Assembly (NCBI GenBank): GCA_021234155.1
Contig: JAJEKV010000327.1
Coordinates: forward strand, 126,001 to 190,000
Source of the DNA: Isoetes taiwanensis
Lineage: Eukaryota; Streptophyta; Lycopodiopsida; Isoetales; Isoetaceae
Length of the DNA stretch: 64,000 nt
Direction: 5' to 3'
Position 1 is the first letter of the stretch, and every line of letters starts with the position of its first letter. Positions 22,753 through 33,476 of this stretch are shown here, one piece after another. A model generated the notes under the pieces. That model worked only from the letters and a program-made list of their open reading frames with translations, was not told the DNA's origin and did no database searches. The position numbers and the translations under genes are program-made.

Positions 22753-23009
22753 TCGCCATGCGCCCAGGGGATTCACCTTTGATCAGCATATAACCCATGA
22801 GAGTTCAACGGAGGGGTGTTTTTTGGACCATTTGCGTACGTGTACTTAGGGGTTAGGGGTGTTTTTAGGCACTGATTTGGAGCAATATCTATACACAGAG
22901 GGGTCAATTTGCCTTTTGAAATTGCGTATACAAGGGGGGTTTTTTGCCACCCTCCGAACGCAGATGCCATACCCCCCTTATGTATAAGTGCATCCCCCGG
23001 GGCCATGCG
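22753..23009. mobile_element. Possible MITE upstream of the transposase gene
   Basis: CGCCATGCGCCCAGGGG on the left and the inverse of CCGCATGGCCCCGGGGG on the right form imperfect inverted ends about 257 bp apart. The interior has repeated GGGGTGTTTTT-like words on one strand, which makes a 77-codon minus frame look open. No clear target duplication was seen. The direct repeats could also be a simple minisatellite-like tract. Confidence 0.3.
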
Positions 23010-23108
23010 GTTATAGACTACAAATTTTGATCGAATTGTTTTTAATGCAATGTTTAATGCATTGTTGCTTCTTTGTTAGGTCCTATTTGCATTGATTGAG
23101 GTGTAAGT

Positions 23109-26066
23109 ATGGAAAGCCAAGATGACTTTACACCTCCGTCTAATATTTCCTTACTGCAACGTGGTAGATACAGCACATCGATATCTATTCGTCGTAGGAG
23201 CATAGACCTATCTTCCTTGCCACGTGGTGACTTTTTGACACCAAGTCCGACCCAGTCAATCTCTACACCCATGTCACCGTCGCCTCCATGTAGACCTCAT
23301 TTGCTTACTATACACCCACTCAAAGTCAAAGTGCATGAAGTTCTTTCTTTGATATTCTTTCGTCGCCAAGTCACTTGCAATGCTTAGTCCAAAATAACAC
23401 AGTCTATAATACACCCTCACCAATACATGTGCAACAACGTTCAAATGTCAGCACTTCAATTTTTGAAACGCCCTCACCGTTGCATGAGTTACATCAACCA
23501 TTTCAAGACATTCTCGACTCTTCGCCACAAGCAAAGCACCCTGGTAGTGAGAATTTGTTTAAGGGGCAAAGAGTTCCTACACAAGACTTGCGAAAGAAAT
23601 CTAGGTCCTTGTTTCCAGTATTACCAACTGCCTCATTGGAGGAGGCTGAGACTGTGTCTTCTCCTATAATGAGTGTAGAGCAACTAGTCACCCCACAATC
23701 TGCCACCAAGTTGTCCAGTCCAAGTGGTCAGAAAAATCCTTACAGCTCTGCAAATAGATTCAAAAAGGATAAAACAGTACCAGCATTTAGAACTGTTTTG
23801 CTGAACAAGCTAATGGGTCTTGCATACATGAGGCAGTTGAGGCGGTTGTCCTGTTGCCAAAAAAATTGTATCTCAAACTTCAAGTTCTCTACCCTGAGAT
23901 CTATAAGGCCAAGATTTTTGTCCCTTTCCAAAGGAGATCAAGAGTCCTACCTCGCATGGCATGTAAGACCAGAAAAGGAAGATAGTTTTTCTTACTATCT
24001 ACTCCATCTGTCAACTAGCTTTTATGAGTATTCATGCCATTGGTAGTCGACGAATGACATGGGCCCAGAGAAGGTTGGACAGGAACCCTTGTATTGATGA
24101 CTATTGCCATCCAAAAAAGGTGGTCGGTGTGCATTGTCTGGAGGCCAAAGCATAGCTAGTCGATTTCTTTGACTCATATTGTGAAAGGCTGCCTAACAGT
24201 CCCATATATCACTTGATAGACAGCATAAACATGAAGGAAGTCTACAAAGATCTCTTCAAGGTGTCAAACCAAAAGTTCATTTCCTACTCTTATTTCTTGA
24301 GATTGTGGAAGCAAGAATTTAATTTGGTGAGAATACCAAAGAGGCATAGGTTTTTTATTTGCTCAACCTGTGCACCTTTGAAGGAGGAGACAAATGGCAA
24401 CAAATCTCCTTGAAAAGAGTAAGTATAGATTCATTTATTTTGTCTATGCGGACATAAGCAGAGAGAAAATTGTATACTTTTGCTACCTAGCAGGAGTCCT
24501 ACTTATTTCTGATGCCTTCCTTGCAGATACTATAATACAGCAATTACAAGATCATAGAGAAGCTCAAGCTCTAGAAAGGAAGAAGCTTGCAAAACACATA
24601 AAAAAATCAATGGAGAAGCCATTATAGTACATGTCAATTGTGATAGATGGCATGGACCAAAAGAAGACATTTTTGCCACACTTTATTAATGTTCCAAAAG
24701 ACTTACCAGAGGCAGACTTCTTGAAGCTACATCTAGTTGGTGCTATGATCTTTCATGGGGGTGTATAATGCAGAGTATTCTTGACTTACCAGAATATACA
24801 TAGTGATCCTAATCTTACAGTTGCAGTAATCAACAAGATTCTTTTGGCCAGAGAGATACTGCCTCCAGTGTTGTGCATTCAGTTGGATAACACTACAAGG
24901 GAGAATAAATATTTGCTTATTGTGCAATGCTGGTCCAACTTGGTATATTTAAGAAGGACAAGGTTGGCTTTCTACTGGTTGGTCACACACATGATCAAAT
25001 AGACCAGATGTTTAGTAGATTTTCTGTAAGGTTGCGCAGAAAACATGCTTATTATCTTTACTCGATGTGTGAAGTAATTGAACAAGCATATAGTCCAGCT
25101 CTAGTTGTGGAGGTTTTGGCAGAGACTTATGATTTTTGTGAGTTTGTTTTTCAAAGGCAATCAAATAGAGGAACTGCTATGAAATTGTTAAACAAGTTAA
25201 CCGTTCAACACCATGTAAAGTTTTTCTTGCATGAAGAGAAAGTATGTCTTCAAAGAAAGTTCTTTGTCTCTTCCAAAACATGGCTACCTAGTGAACCACT
25301 GGCATAGATTAAGTACGTTCCTCAAGTGGAACAGATGATGCGTGCAGTTCAGCAGCCACTGAAAAGTTCTATAGACTTCACAGATAAGAACAAGGAAAAG
25401 GATCCTTTTGTTTCATTAAAGAACATGGAAAAGAACATAAGACTGTGCTTCAAGTACTTTAATGAAGAAGACAAGAAGTGGGAGGAGTTCTTCAAAGTCA
25501 TGACTGATGTGACTGCTGAGGAAATCCAACAAGACTCTCCAGTGTTTAAGATGAAGGAAGTACTTGAGGAACCTCAGAATCGTGAGATGTATTTGGGACC
25601 TAGACATGCTATAAGAAAGAAACCATTTGACTTCTGGAAAACTTGCTGGCCTTTAGAAAGGAATGCTAATTGATGTGCCATCTACCGATGATGATAAAAA
25701 TCGTCCTTTCTGGATTGCAAGGGTAAAGGACATCATTTTCAAGGAAAGCCTTCCCTCACAAATCAAGGTTCATTGGTATGCCACTGTGCCAGCAGATCCT
25801 TATATCGGTCGATATGATCCAGTGGTCATAACTGTAAAAAAAGGAATGAAGGCAACAAACAAAAACCACATAGATATAATAGACTTGTGTGAGACCCAAG
25901 TCTTAGCTTATGACTTCACGTTGACAATAAGCTACGCAGGAAGACTATTGGCCTGCTCAAATCTTTGTGTGATGATGGCTCAGATGAGGAACATCCAGAA
26001 GATGGAAATGATGATGACAATGATGAAGAGGGCTCCTCCAGCTCCTCAAACGAAAATGAGATCTGA
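23109..26066 (+). pseudogene. DUF7869-type putative transposase of the large transposon
   Basis: Likely the element's recombinase. The frame starts at ATG 23109 (Ser/Pro-rich leader). Shifts near 23.37 and 24.05 kb and stops at about 24.16 and 24.63 kb break it. Recognisable blocks in order: CCQKNC zinc-like motif (about 23.86 kb), RIPKRHRFFICSTC (24.33), VIDGMDQKKTFLPHF (24.64-24.69), LVGAMIFHGG, ILPPVLCIQLDNTTRENK (24.86-24.91), VQLGIFKKDKVGFLLVGHTH with DQIDQMFSRFSVRLRR (24.93-25.04). This ID..D / DN / GHTH-x-ID pattern is what I know from DUF7869 proteins; the acidic residues suggest an RNase H-like nuclease. Downstream are a BAH-like RPFWIARVKDI segment (25.69-25.83) and an acid tail GSDEEHPEDGNDDDNDEEGS ending at 26066. 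Confidence 0.75.
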
Positions 26067-26266
26067 AACCAGTCTGAATGAAAGTGAAGGCGTTGATGAG
26101 TACGATGATATGCCAGACCCTACTTTGCTTGCTGGTAGAAAATTTTTATTGTAGTCATCTTTTATATGTTGTTAAGGGTTTCTAAATGCTCCGGTTGTTT
26201 CTCTTTTATATCCTTCTCAATTTTCTAGTCAAGATGTTCTCAAACATTTTGTGTGTAACCAATGTG

Positions 26267-26280
26267 CTATACTGTCATAG
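26267..26280. repeat. CTATG-N4-CATAG palindrome downstream of the transposase gene
   Basis: CTATActgtCATAG (one mismatch), about 200 bp after the transposase stop and about 350 bp from the right TIR. It is the right-most member of the set. Confidence 0.6.
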
Positions 26281-26633
26281 GCTCATTTCATTTTTACCAT
26301 AAAAAGGTGGTGTTTGAGAGCCTTGTTTTGTCTTTTTATAATGTTGTATATTGCATTATGCAGTTATGCTTTAATATAATTCTGATGTTTCTAAGCTATG
26401 TAATTTGCTGTATTCTTTTATTTATGTGCTATTCTAAGGGGGACAATTTTTTTGTACAAAAAACTTTAGTAGGAAGAGAGTTAAAATTAAGGTTGTCTTC
26501 TAAAGTGTGTCTCTTTTTTTTTGTTTTGACTCCCTAAAATGGCACCACAATCCTAAAAAAAAGGGCATTTTTTATAATTCAACCCCAAAACAAGCAAAAT
26601 TATAAAGAATTTTTGGGAATCTTATTTTATTCG

Positions 26634-26678
26634 TGCAATTGCAGGTCATTAGTGCATTTGCTAGGTCACCTTGTTTGC
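26634..26678 (-). repeat. Right terminal inverted repeat of the large transposon
   Basis: The inverse strand reads GCAAACAAGGTGACCTAGCA then AATGCACTAATGACCTGCAA, matching the left TIR at 15831-15880. The target array resumes directly after it. Confidence 0.85.
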
Positions 26679-26950
26679 AAGGACCATATCGGTTCATCAA
26701 ACATTGCAATGCTAGTATAATATGAAGATTGTCATCACATTGAAATGCAAGAACCATATCGGTTCATCATACATTGCAATGCTGGATAAATAGAAGAATT
26801 TAAGGTAAAATAGCTCAAAATGGCGGTAGAATAGTAGAATCGAGGGTAAAACTCTGAATTGGAATGCTGGATAAAGAGAAGAATTGGAGGTAAAATAGCT
26901 CGAAATGGTCACATAAGAATAGAATCGAGGGTAAAACTGAAGAATTGCTC
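26679..26950 (+). repeat. Resumed target array and an 80-bp tandem duplication
   Basis: 26679-26775 has two units containing GGACCATATCGGTTCATCA-type and ATGAAGATTGTCATCACATT sequence, continuing the array cut by the transposon. At 26782-26950 a different unit (GCTGGATAAATAGAAGAATT ... GAATCGAGGGTAAAACT) occurs twice. Single words such as GCTGGATAAA, GGTAAA and TAGAATGCT persist to about 27300. Confidence 0.7.
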
Positions 26951-27854
26951 AACTGCCACTTGCTGTAAAAAAAAATTCATTTGTCAAAAAAATTTGCCCA
27001 GCATTCCTGAAAAGAATTTGGGACATGTAGTCATGTTTAGCTGATATGCCTGAATGTCGTTCAACTAAGCTTGGCGTATACAAGAATGTCTATTTACCAG
27101 ACATGAGATGGAAACATTGTCGATATGCGAAGATGCTTTTGACATCTCAGGAATGTCTAGTAAACATATACTCTTGTAACATGAAAAGTAGTTACTTGCT
27201 ACTCTGGGTCTAGAATGCATGGTAAATAAGCAGAATCTACGGTAAATTTAGTAGAATGCTGAGTAAATCTTTGAAGAGTCGAGTAAGAGATCTGCTGCGA
27301 AACTTGCTACAATTCAGGCTTTAAAGATGTACCACAAGGCATGATCAGAATGGAAGTTGGCACCAGAAGTGCAAGTAACTGATTTTTACATTCGTCAATT
27401 TTTATCTTTAGCATGTTTCAAATTCTACCAATTTTTCGTCCTTAGATTTTTACTTTGGCATCACTACAAAAAGACAAAAGTATTATAAATGCACATGATT
27501 TTCATTTAGCTAGCAGTGTTGGATGCTATTAAAGGGGAACCATGTTCCAGTTGTATTAAACTCACATATATAACTAGGTTAATTGCTAGGTTAATTGAAT
27601 GCAATATAACTAGGCCAACTGCATTATTCGACGACGTGGGCACCAAGAATCGATGGCTATGGCAGTTTTGAAGATAGGTGGCTGCTCCAATACACACTCT
27701 TCTAAGTAAACAAGAAGACAACCTGGTTTAACATCAACAAAACGATAATAGCAAACAAAAATATATTATTACCTTAAAAGGGAATTCCAATGACCTTGCG
27801 CAATTCCAAGGCACATTTTGTAGAATCAGAGCTCTAATATATTTTTTTGTTTGA
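26951..27854. other. Unassigned stretch
   Basis: No family recognised. CACTACAAAAAGACAAAAGT at 27463 resembles a CACTA terminus, but I found no partner end. At 27510-27780 a minus frame (AATYLQNCHSHRFLVPTSSN) is open for 71 codons without other support. Confidence 0.25.
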
Positions 27855-27980
27855 AGGCATGATTGGTGGGACTTGCACCTGCCCACGTCTCCCACCCGAT
27901 TGGTAGCCAGTGGGTTATGAACCCTGGAGGGGATCATCTCAATCCAAGGCCTTACCACTAGACCACCACCGCGATGGGGA
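27855..27980 (-). mobile_element. tRNA-derived SINE head
   Basis: Read on the minus strand: GGTGGTGGTCTAGTGGTAAG (A box) about 27975-27951, then CCAGGGTTCATAACCC (B box) at 27926-27911. These have tRNA-like spacing and are followed by a short body ending in a T/A-rich tract. The order and spacing of the Pol III boxes fit a tRNA-derived SINE. It is unrelated in sequence to the neighbouring Rep-B units. Confidence 0.55.
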
Positions 27981-27985
27981 GGGCT

Positions 27986-28830
27986 ACATATTCTAAACGA
28001 GGTGTACCTGGACTACCACAGCCGTCAGATTCGTCGATCCTACTACCCAGATCGTATGTTGGGGCCTGTCAGCACCCTGGAGTACCACAGTCATCGGATT
28101 CGTCGACCCTACGATCCAGATTGTATGTTGGGGCCTGTTAGCACCTCTCGTTTCGCTTATAGTCATTTATGATTGGAGGCGCCTATGATTTTGAAATATG
28201 AAATACGATTTTGTCTAAGGTTTTGAGGGACTTTATACAGCTTTGCCTAAGATTTTAGAATATGAAATACGGTGGTCCGAACCTCTACCAAATAACTCAA
28301 TGTCTACTTTAACCAATATACCCAGTGAGCTAATGTGATTATTTTTTATCTTGAATCTTTTTTTTTTTATATATATATATATATAACAACTCATTCAATT
28401 GTTTTAGGGATATATGGTTTTTGGTTTCAAGAATTATTACTTTTTACATCCATATCAAATCCCCCTGGAACCCCCTGTTATTTTGCTACATATATTCTAA
28501 ACGAGGTGCATTCTGGACTACCACAGTCGTCAGATTTGTCGATCCTACGACCCAGATCATATGTTGGGGCCTGTTAGCACCTCTCGTTTCGCTTATAGTC
28601 ATTTATTATTGGAGGCGCCTATGATTTTGAAATATGAAATATGATTTCGCCTAAAATTTTGAGAGAATATCGAACCTCTATACAACTTTGCCTAAGATTT
28701 TAGAATATGAAATACGGGGGCTCGAACTCTACCAAAATAACTCAACGTCCTAATAAGACTACTTTAACCAATATACCCAGTGAGCTAATGTGATTATTTT
28801 TTATCTTGAATCTTTTTTTTTTTAATTAAT
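27986..28830 (-). repeat. Rep-B SINE-like units, second tandem pair
   Basis: Two more copies (about 27986-28485 and 28486-28830) of the 430-bp unit at 18.2-19.06 kb, in the same orientation. The first copy has an internal duplication of about 90 bp (ATTCGTCGATCCTAC / ATTCGTCGACCCTAC at 28030 and 28107). The A box (inverse of CCCAGTGAGCTA) is present in both copies. The B box is partly decayed. Confidence 0.65.
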
Positions 28831-30105
28831 ATTCGTGTGCTCCTTATAAGGTGATTTCATATTGTCTACATATATCTCGATTATTAAATCATGACTTAGG
28901 GCCAATATATGGTCTTCTTGATATATTAATCTCTTGCTGTAACACATGGTTTTTTGACATCTAAAATAATCCTTTTAGGGTTTGTGAAACGTAAAGCTCC
29001 TCTAGATCTGTTCGTGGCGACGGAACGATCCTCCGATAATCATAGAGCTGTACTCGCAATGATGCTTTGGTATGGCTGTCTCTATTTCTGTTTATGATGG
29101 ATGTCTGCATGTGACTGCTCATGTCTCGGCTGGGTAGTATCTGGCTCCAGGCCCTTTACACTAAAATTACCATGACGGTAGTAAGTACTACCTGATCTTA
29201 GTAGAAAATGGGTCATTCCTTCTACTCGAACCCATTTCTATAGTCTGCTCCTTCATATCCGATAGGCTGTTCTTATGGGCAGGAAGAAAGGGGATCTCAA
29301 TCTTGCTACCAAGAAGAAGATTGAAGCTGAAAAAATGAGGGATGCCAAGAGGAAGAAAGTCTATGACTTTCATTACCCTATAGTATGTTCCCCTGCTGGT
29401 GGATCGATTGGGAACCAACTTTCTACTCCGAATTCTACTGAATAGCAACCTATCTGTGGCTCTGATCATGGTCCTGAGCAGTTTGCTCCAACTGTAGTCC
29501 CTTCCTTGCAATCGAGTGGAGATTATAATCGGGCCAAATACAGCTGAACACAGTTCTCCCAACCCAGCTCAAATGAACTTGAAGGACAATCTTGCAAATA
29601 CAAATCGGATCACAAAGGTCTAGTATCTGATTTAGACTTAAGAAAACTGTATTTTTTCCTTCTTGATTTTCCTTTATTTATTGACTGTTATGTCTCTCTT
29701 GTTTAATAATGTGTGTATTATCACAACTGGGGATCTTATCTTCCTTCTATTCTTCTATGTCTTTGACGCATAATAGATCTGTGCTATGAACTAAGCTAGG
29801 ATTACTTAATGCCTAGTCAACTAATTTTCTATAGGATACAGGCTTACCTTATGTATTAGTCTGAAATGTTCCTGAATATGATTTTTTCTTAATCTGTAAA
29901 TCCTTGTGATTGTTTGTGCATCAAGCAGAGTGAAGGGGATGACCTAAGAAATCCCAAGACACCTGCTACATTTCATGACAACCACTAATGCTTGTTTTTG
30001 ATCTGTTGGGTGCAGGTACCAGGATTTCTTACTCTTTGCATTGATGTTTTCTAGCAAGATACTTCTGGAACTTCTGTTTTAAAACTTTATGAAGATAAAG
30101 TCAGT
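28831..30105. other. Unidentified, possibly retroelement-derived stretch
   Basis: A plus-strand frame at 29281-29445 reads RKKGDLNLATKKKIEAEKMR then DAKRKKVYDFHYPIVCSPAG, Lys-rich and protein-like, with a stop soon after. It could be a LINE ORF1 piece, but I cannot assign it. The right edge at about 30105 cuts into the copia integrase, so this stretch marks the truncation point of that element. Confidence 0.25.
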
Positions 30106-30682
30106 AAGTCTGCAACTCCATTTTGCTGAGGAGAATGACTACAAGTCAGTTGTCTCTGAATTCCCTTTTCTTTGCAATATCTTTTGAACTCATTGGATAA
30201 ATATTCTTCTCCTCTATCTGAGTGTATTTTCTTAATTTTCCTGCCTGTTTCAAGCTCTACCTCAGCATCAAATGCTTTAAATGCCTCAAATCCTTCATCT
30301 TTAGTCCTTAGACAAGTGATTTTTGCTTTCCTACCATAGTCATCAATGAATGTCATGAAGTATTTCTCCCTCCAAATGCTTCTTACATTCAATGGTCCAC
30401 ACAAATCTGTGTGTATGATATCCAGTACCTTTTTGGCTCTCTTGTAGGATTTTTTGAATGGCAACCTAGTGTGCTTTCCAAGCATGCAACTATAACAAAC
30501 ATTTTTCTTAGCAGTTGTCTCACTGGATTTAATTAAACCCTGCTTGATCATGACTTCCACATTTTTATTGCTAGTGTGGCATAATCTTTCATGCCAAGTA
30601 TTAACATCTGGAGCAATAATGGCATTTATAACTGGCAAACAATTATTGTCTAATCCAAAGAGATTCCCAACACTTGATTTCA
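30087..30682 (-). pseudogene. Ty1/copia integrase, truncated
   Basis: Minus-strand pol piece, open for about 190 codons from 30682. It starts with the GAG-pre-integrase zinc region (WHERLCHTSNKNVEVMIKQG, then CYSCMLGKHTRLPF). The integrase core follows: DLCGPLNVRSIWREKYFMTF then IDDYG (first Asp), HSDRGEEYLSNEF (second Asp) and SPQQNGVA. The sequence breaks off exactly before the catalytic Glu (NGVAE in intact elements), after which unrelated sequence gives DLLTLSS and a stop. The frame continues in phase with the protease exon at 33477 once the insert at 30683-33476 is removed. Confidence 0.9.
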
Positions 30683-33476
30683 TCCTTTATCCTTTATTAT
30701 AAAATTGTTGTGTTATGTCTGTCTTGAACCTCGCCCTAGATTGGGCGGCTGAGATTATATCAGGCCACGTGGGCATCATCTCGCCCTTCGTTTCGTATTG
30801 TGGTGTGGTTGCCTTCTCCCCGTCAAACGGCCGCCATAGCCATCCTCTGTGCTAAGTCCTCTGCTTGGCTTGGAGTTGCTATTAGGCTAGAACTCAAGAT
30901 AGTTTTCTTAGTTTAAGTTATTGTTTGTGTGGAGTAGCCTGCCTCCTCTTTGTCGGGAAAATATGGTTGGGGCATTTTGAGCTCCCAGCTATGGTGGATT
31001 TTGGCAGCGATGGTGGAACAGTGGACCCATTAGGTGTAGGCACGGGATCTGGAGCTCACTTTGATGCTGAACATCAGTCGTTAAAGCAGAGAAGGACGTG
31101 CCGGAAGCTCGATCTTGCACAATAGCAGCTATGGCATATGACTGCAAAGGATTCTGCAGTGTCGGCTTGCAGGTAGGTATTCAGGAGGAGAAACTCTCAA
31201 AACCTTTGTTCATCACTCAAAATCTCTGTTCCTCGCTCAGAATCTCTGTTCATGGCTCTGCAAAAGAGGATTATGTCATGCGGGCTGGTATGCATGCTGG
31301 TTTGTAAGTCGATGGTGGTTTATTTTCGTAGCTGAGCCAGTGAGGTAAGATTTTGGTTTATGTTTGGCTTTGTTCTTCTTCTTCACTCATTTCATTTTTC
31401 TGTTAATCTAGCTTCAGAAACAGTGGACACGATGCATTTGTTTGTGGATAGGCCCAAGAACATGCATTTGCTGTAGATCTATACTTCTTAGAATAGGAAG
31501 GCAAAAGCAAAGATAGATAGCTTGCTTTAGGTCCTTAAGTTATTCTGCATATTTGGCTATGGCTTTTGTGCCTTTGGGCCTTTCAGAGTAGGAAGCCTTC
31601 TAAGGCAAGCCGCTTACGGCAAGTTTTATTGCAAAACCGGACCGGTTTGTACTATGCCCTCGCCCGGACCTGATGGCTCCTTGGAATTAAAGGAATGGGG
31701 ATGGTCTGCATATGTTAAGTACCTCAAAGAAATTTGCAAAATACAAAAAGAACGACAAAAGGAAAGCATTGGAGATATTGCTTGATTCATGAGATGCTAA
31801 TAATAACGTGTCATACTTCTTCACCAAGTTCAAGCTCTTTTTAATTCGAATATCCTAAGGAATTGCCTTGTGTATCACGGTTGAGAGGCTGATAAAATGC
31901 AGACTATTTGAGAGCCATGTCGGAGTTTGCCATAGGCTAACCGAAAGAAAAGTATGGCAGCAACCGTTTTCAAAAGTCTCATGTAAAATGGTGTCTCACA
32001 GTGCTTGCAATATGGAGTGAGCAAATAAAGCAGAAAATGGAAGTGTGTGTAGAAAAGGCTGGAATGGTTTTAGGGTGCACTAGCCCACATCCTCTGGCCA
32101 TAGTGTTAGAACCTGAAGCAGCTTCTATGTATTCCCAGAAGAAACTGCCTTACTTAAAGGCAGGCGAAAGGTTCTTAGTTGTTGATATTGGTGGTGGAAC
32201 TATAGACCTTGCATCACATGAAAAAGTCAATGATATCTCGCTACAAGTTCGAGAAATAAATATGAATAGTGGAACTATAGGTAGTGGAATGTTTGTAGAT
32301 GAACACTTCAGGAAATTTGTGTGCCAAAAAATTGAATGCTTCGACAGTTTTAGTCAAAAGAATCCTACTATTGCCTTAGAGTTGCAGAGTTGGTGGCTTA
32401 ATAGGAAATGTGGTTTTACTGGGTCATCAAGTCTTCCATGGCCGATTCTAGGTGCCTTAAGCATGGCATGGAAAGAATATGATAAGAAGCAAGGGGTAGT
32501 TAGAGAGGATTATACTCTATTGGCGTTCGAGCAGGCTGACATGTGTTCAATATTTCGCCCTGAAATTGACAAGGTCATTGGACTTATTGAACAGCAATTC
32601 AAGGACATGGAAATGGTTCAGGCCTATAGTAAAATAAAACAGTTTACACCAGTTTGGGTACTATATTTTAATTTAAACTATAGGGCTAAGAAGGATTGAT
32701 GACATCCATTGTCAAACAACGTTTTTGATACCAGCTAGGCAGCTCTACATATCACCCATGATTTCTATAGCAGAGTGCTCAAATTTTTATTGAACTAAGC
32801 CGATTTTTCTGCGAAAAAATGAACCTATTGCTGTCAAACAACACAACAATTTCCTTTGAATGGAAAGCCAATGCATATACACTTGATTTATTTTTATAAC
32901 ATTCCTACATTGTTACTATAATGTTCAAATAACATTCCATAATTTATGAAGTTTCAACATTCTTACTATGAGTTCCAACATATATACTGGTAATTGGACA
33001 GTTTTGTCTCATAGACCCAACACATTTCTTAACTACCTCTTTCCTTCCTTCAAGCTTAAGAGAAATATTGTCAAACAAAAAAGAGCTTAGTTTTTTCAAT
33101 ATCCTTAAAAACTACAAAGAAGAACATAAAATTTTCAACATCTTTTAAACCCCGTTTCGTAATACATAATGGAATTGTTAGAAGATTAATATGTTCATAA
33201 TGTGAGACTATAATTGTAACCTCTTACATAATCAAAACTCATAGGGTGAATGTCTCATATTACTGTCGATGTGATGTCCTGATGGATTTTCATTTGCCCC
33301 TTTCATGTTTGTGCTTTATTTGGAAATACGTGTTGGCAAAGTTTATTTGTCTAGCGAGTATTTGTCTACATCAAAGGTTTTAGAACTACAAACAGTTACT
33401 TATGGATGTAAACATTGAAGCGGGAACATTTACAAGTTTCCAGCCTATGCCCAGCAACGCTGGGCAAGAAGGATAG
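30683..33476 (+). mobile_element. Helitron-like insertion in copia pol
   Basis: The insert begins TCCTTTATCC after an A and ends ...ATAG before a T. It has a perfect 7-bp hairpin (GCCCAGC-AAC-GCTGGGC, 33449-33465) 11 nt before the end. Helitrons begin TC, end CTRR after such a hairpin, and insert between A and T without duplication. Here the last four bases are ATAG rather than CTAG, one mismatch. Removing 30683-33476 restores the copia reading frame exactly (…CAATGT|ATGAAA on the minus strand). No Rep/helicase is present, so it would be a non-autonomous element. It carries an HSPA12-like pseudogene. Confidence 0.6.
31610..32699 (+). pseudogene. HSPA12-like (HSP70 superfamily) ATPase fragment
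   Basis: The plus frame 31998-32699 shows the actin/HSP70-like ATPase fold of the HSPA12 family: LTVLAIWSEQIKQKMEVCVE (frame starts just upstream), LEPEAASMYSQK, FLVVDIGGGTIDLASHE (phosphate-2 loop), then INMNSGTIGSGMFVDEHFRK. Upstream, at 31660-31790, the frame GPDGSLELKEWGWSAYVKYL then KEICKIQKERQK looks like an earlier exon. It is separated by stops from FFTKFKLFL (31820-31850). The N-terminal phosphate-1 loop and the C-terminal third are missing. The piece lies inside the Helitron-like insert, so it is probably a captured host gene fragment. Confidence 0.75.

Larger units (their letters stand above)
15831..26678. mobile_element. Large DNA transposon with DNA methyltransferase and DUF7869-type transposase genes
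   Basis: The left end (from CAAACAAAGTGACCTAGCAA) and the right end (inverse of CAAACAAGGTGACCTAGCAA) are terminal inverted repeats of about 45-50 bp with a few differences. Flanking TGCAA on both sides is a likely 4-5 bp target duplication. Because TTGCAA is palindromic, the exact border is ambiguous by 1-3 bases. The element holds a minus-strand methyltransferase gene near the left end and a plus-strand transposase-like gene near the right end, transcribed away from each other. Without the nested repeats at about 18.2-21.45 kb it would be about 7.6 kb. Non-coding parts carry repeated CTATG-N4-CATAG palindromes. Both genes are decayed, so this copy is inactive. Confidence 0.8.

Noticed and set aside
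22773-23006. 77-codon minus-strand frame upstream of the transposase
   Set aside because: Arises from repeated GGGGTGTTTTT-like words. No homology and no splice or start context.
27463-27482. CACTACAAAAAGACAAAAGT as another CACTA terminus
   Set aside because: No matching inverse end and no 3-bp duplication were found. A single 8-10 bp match is too weak.
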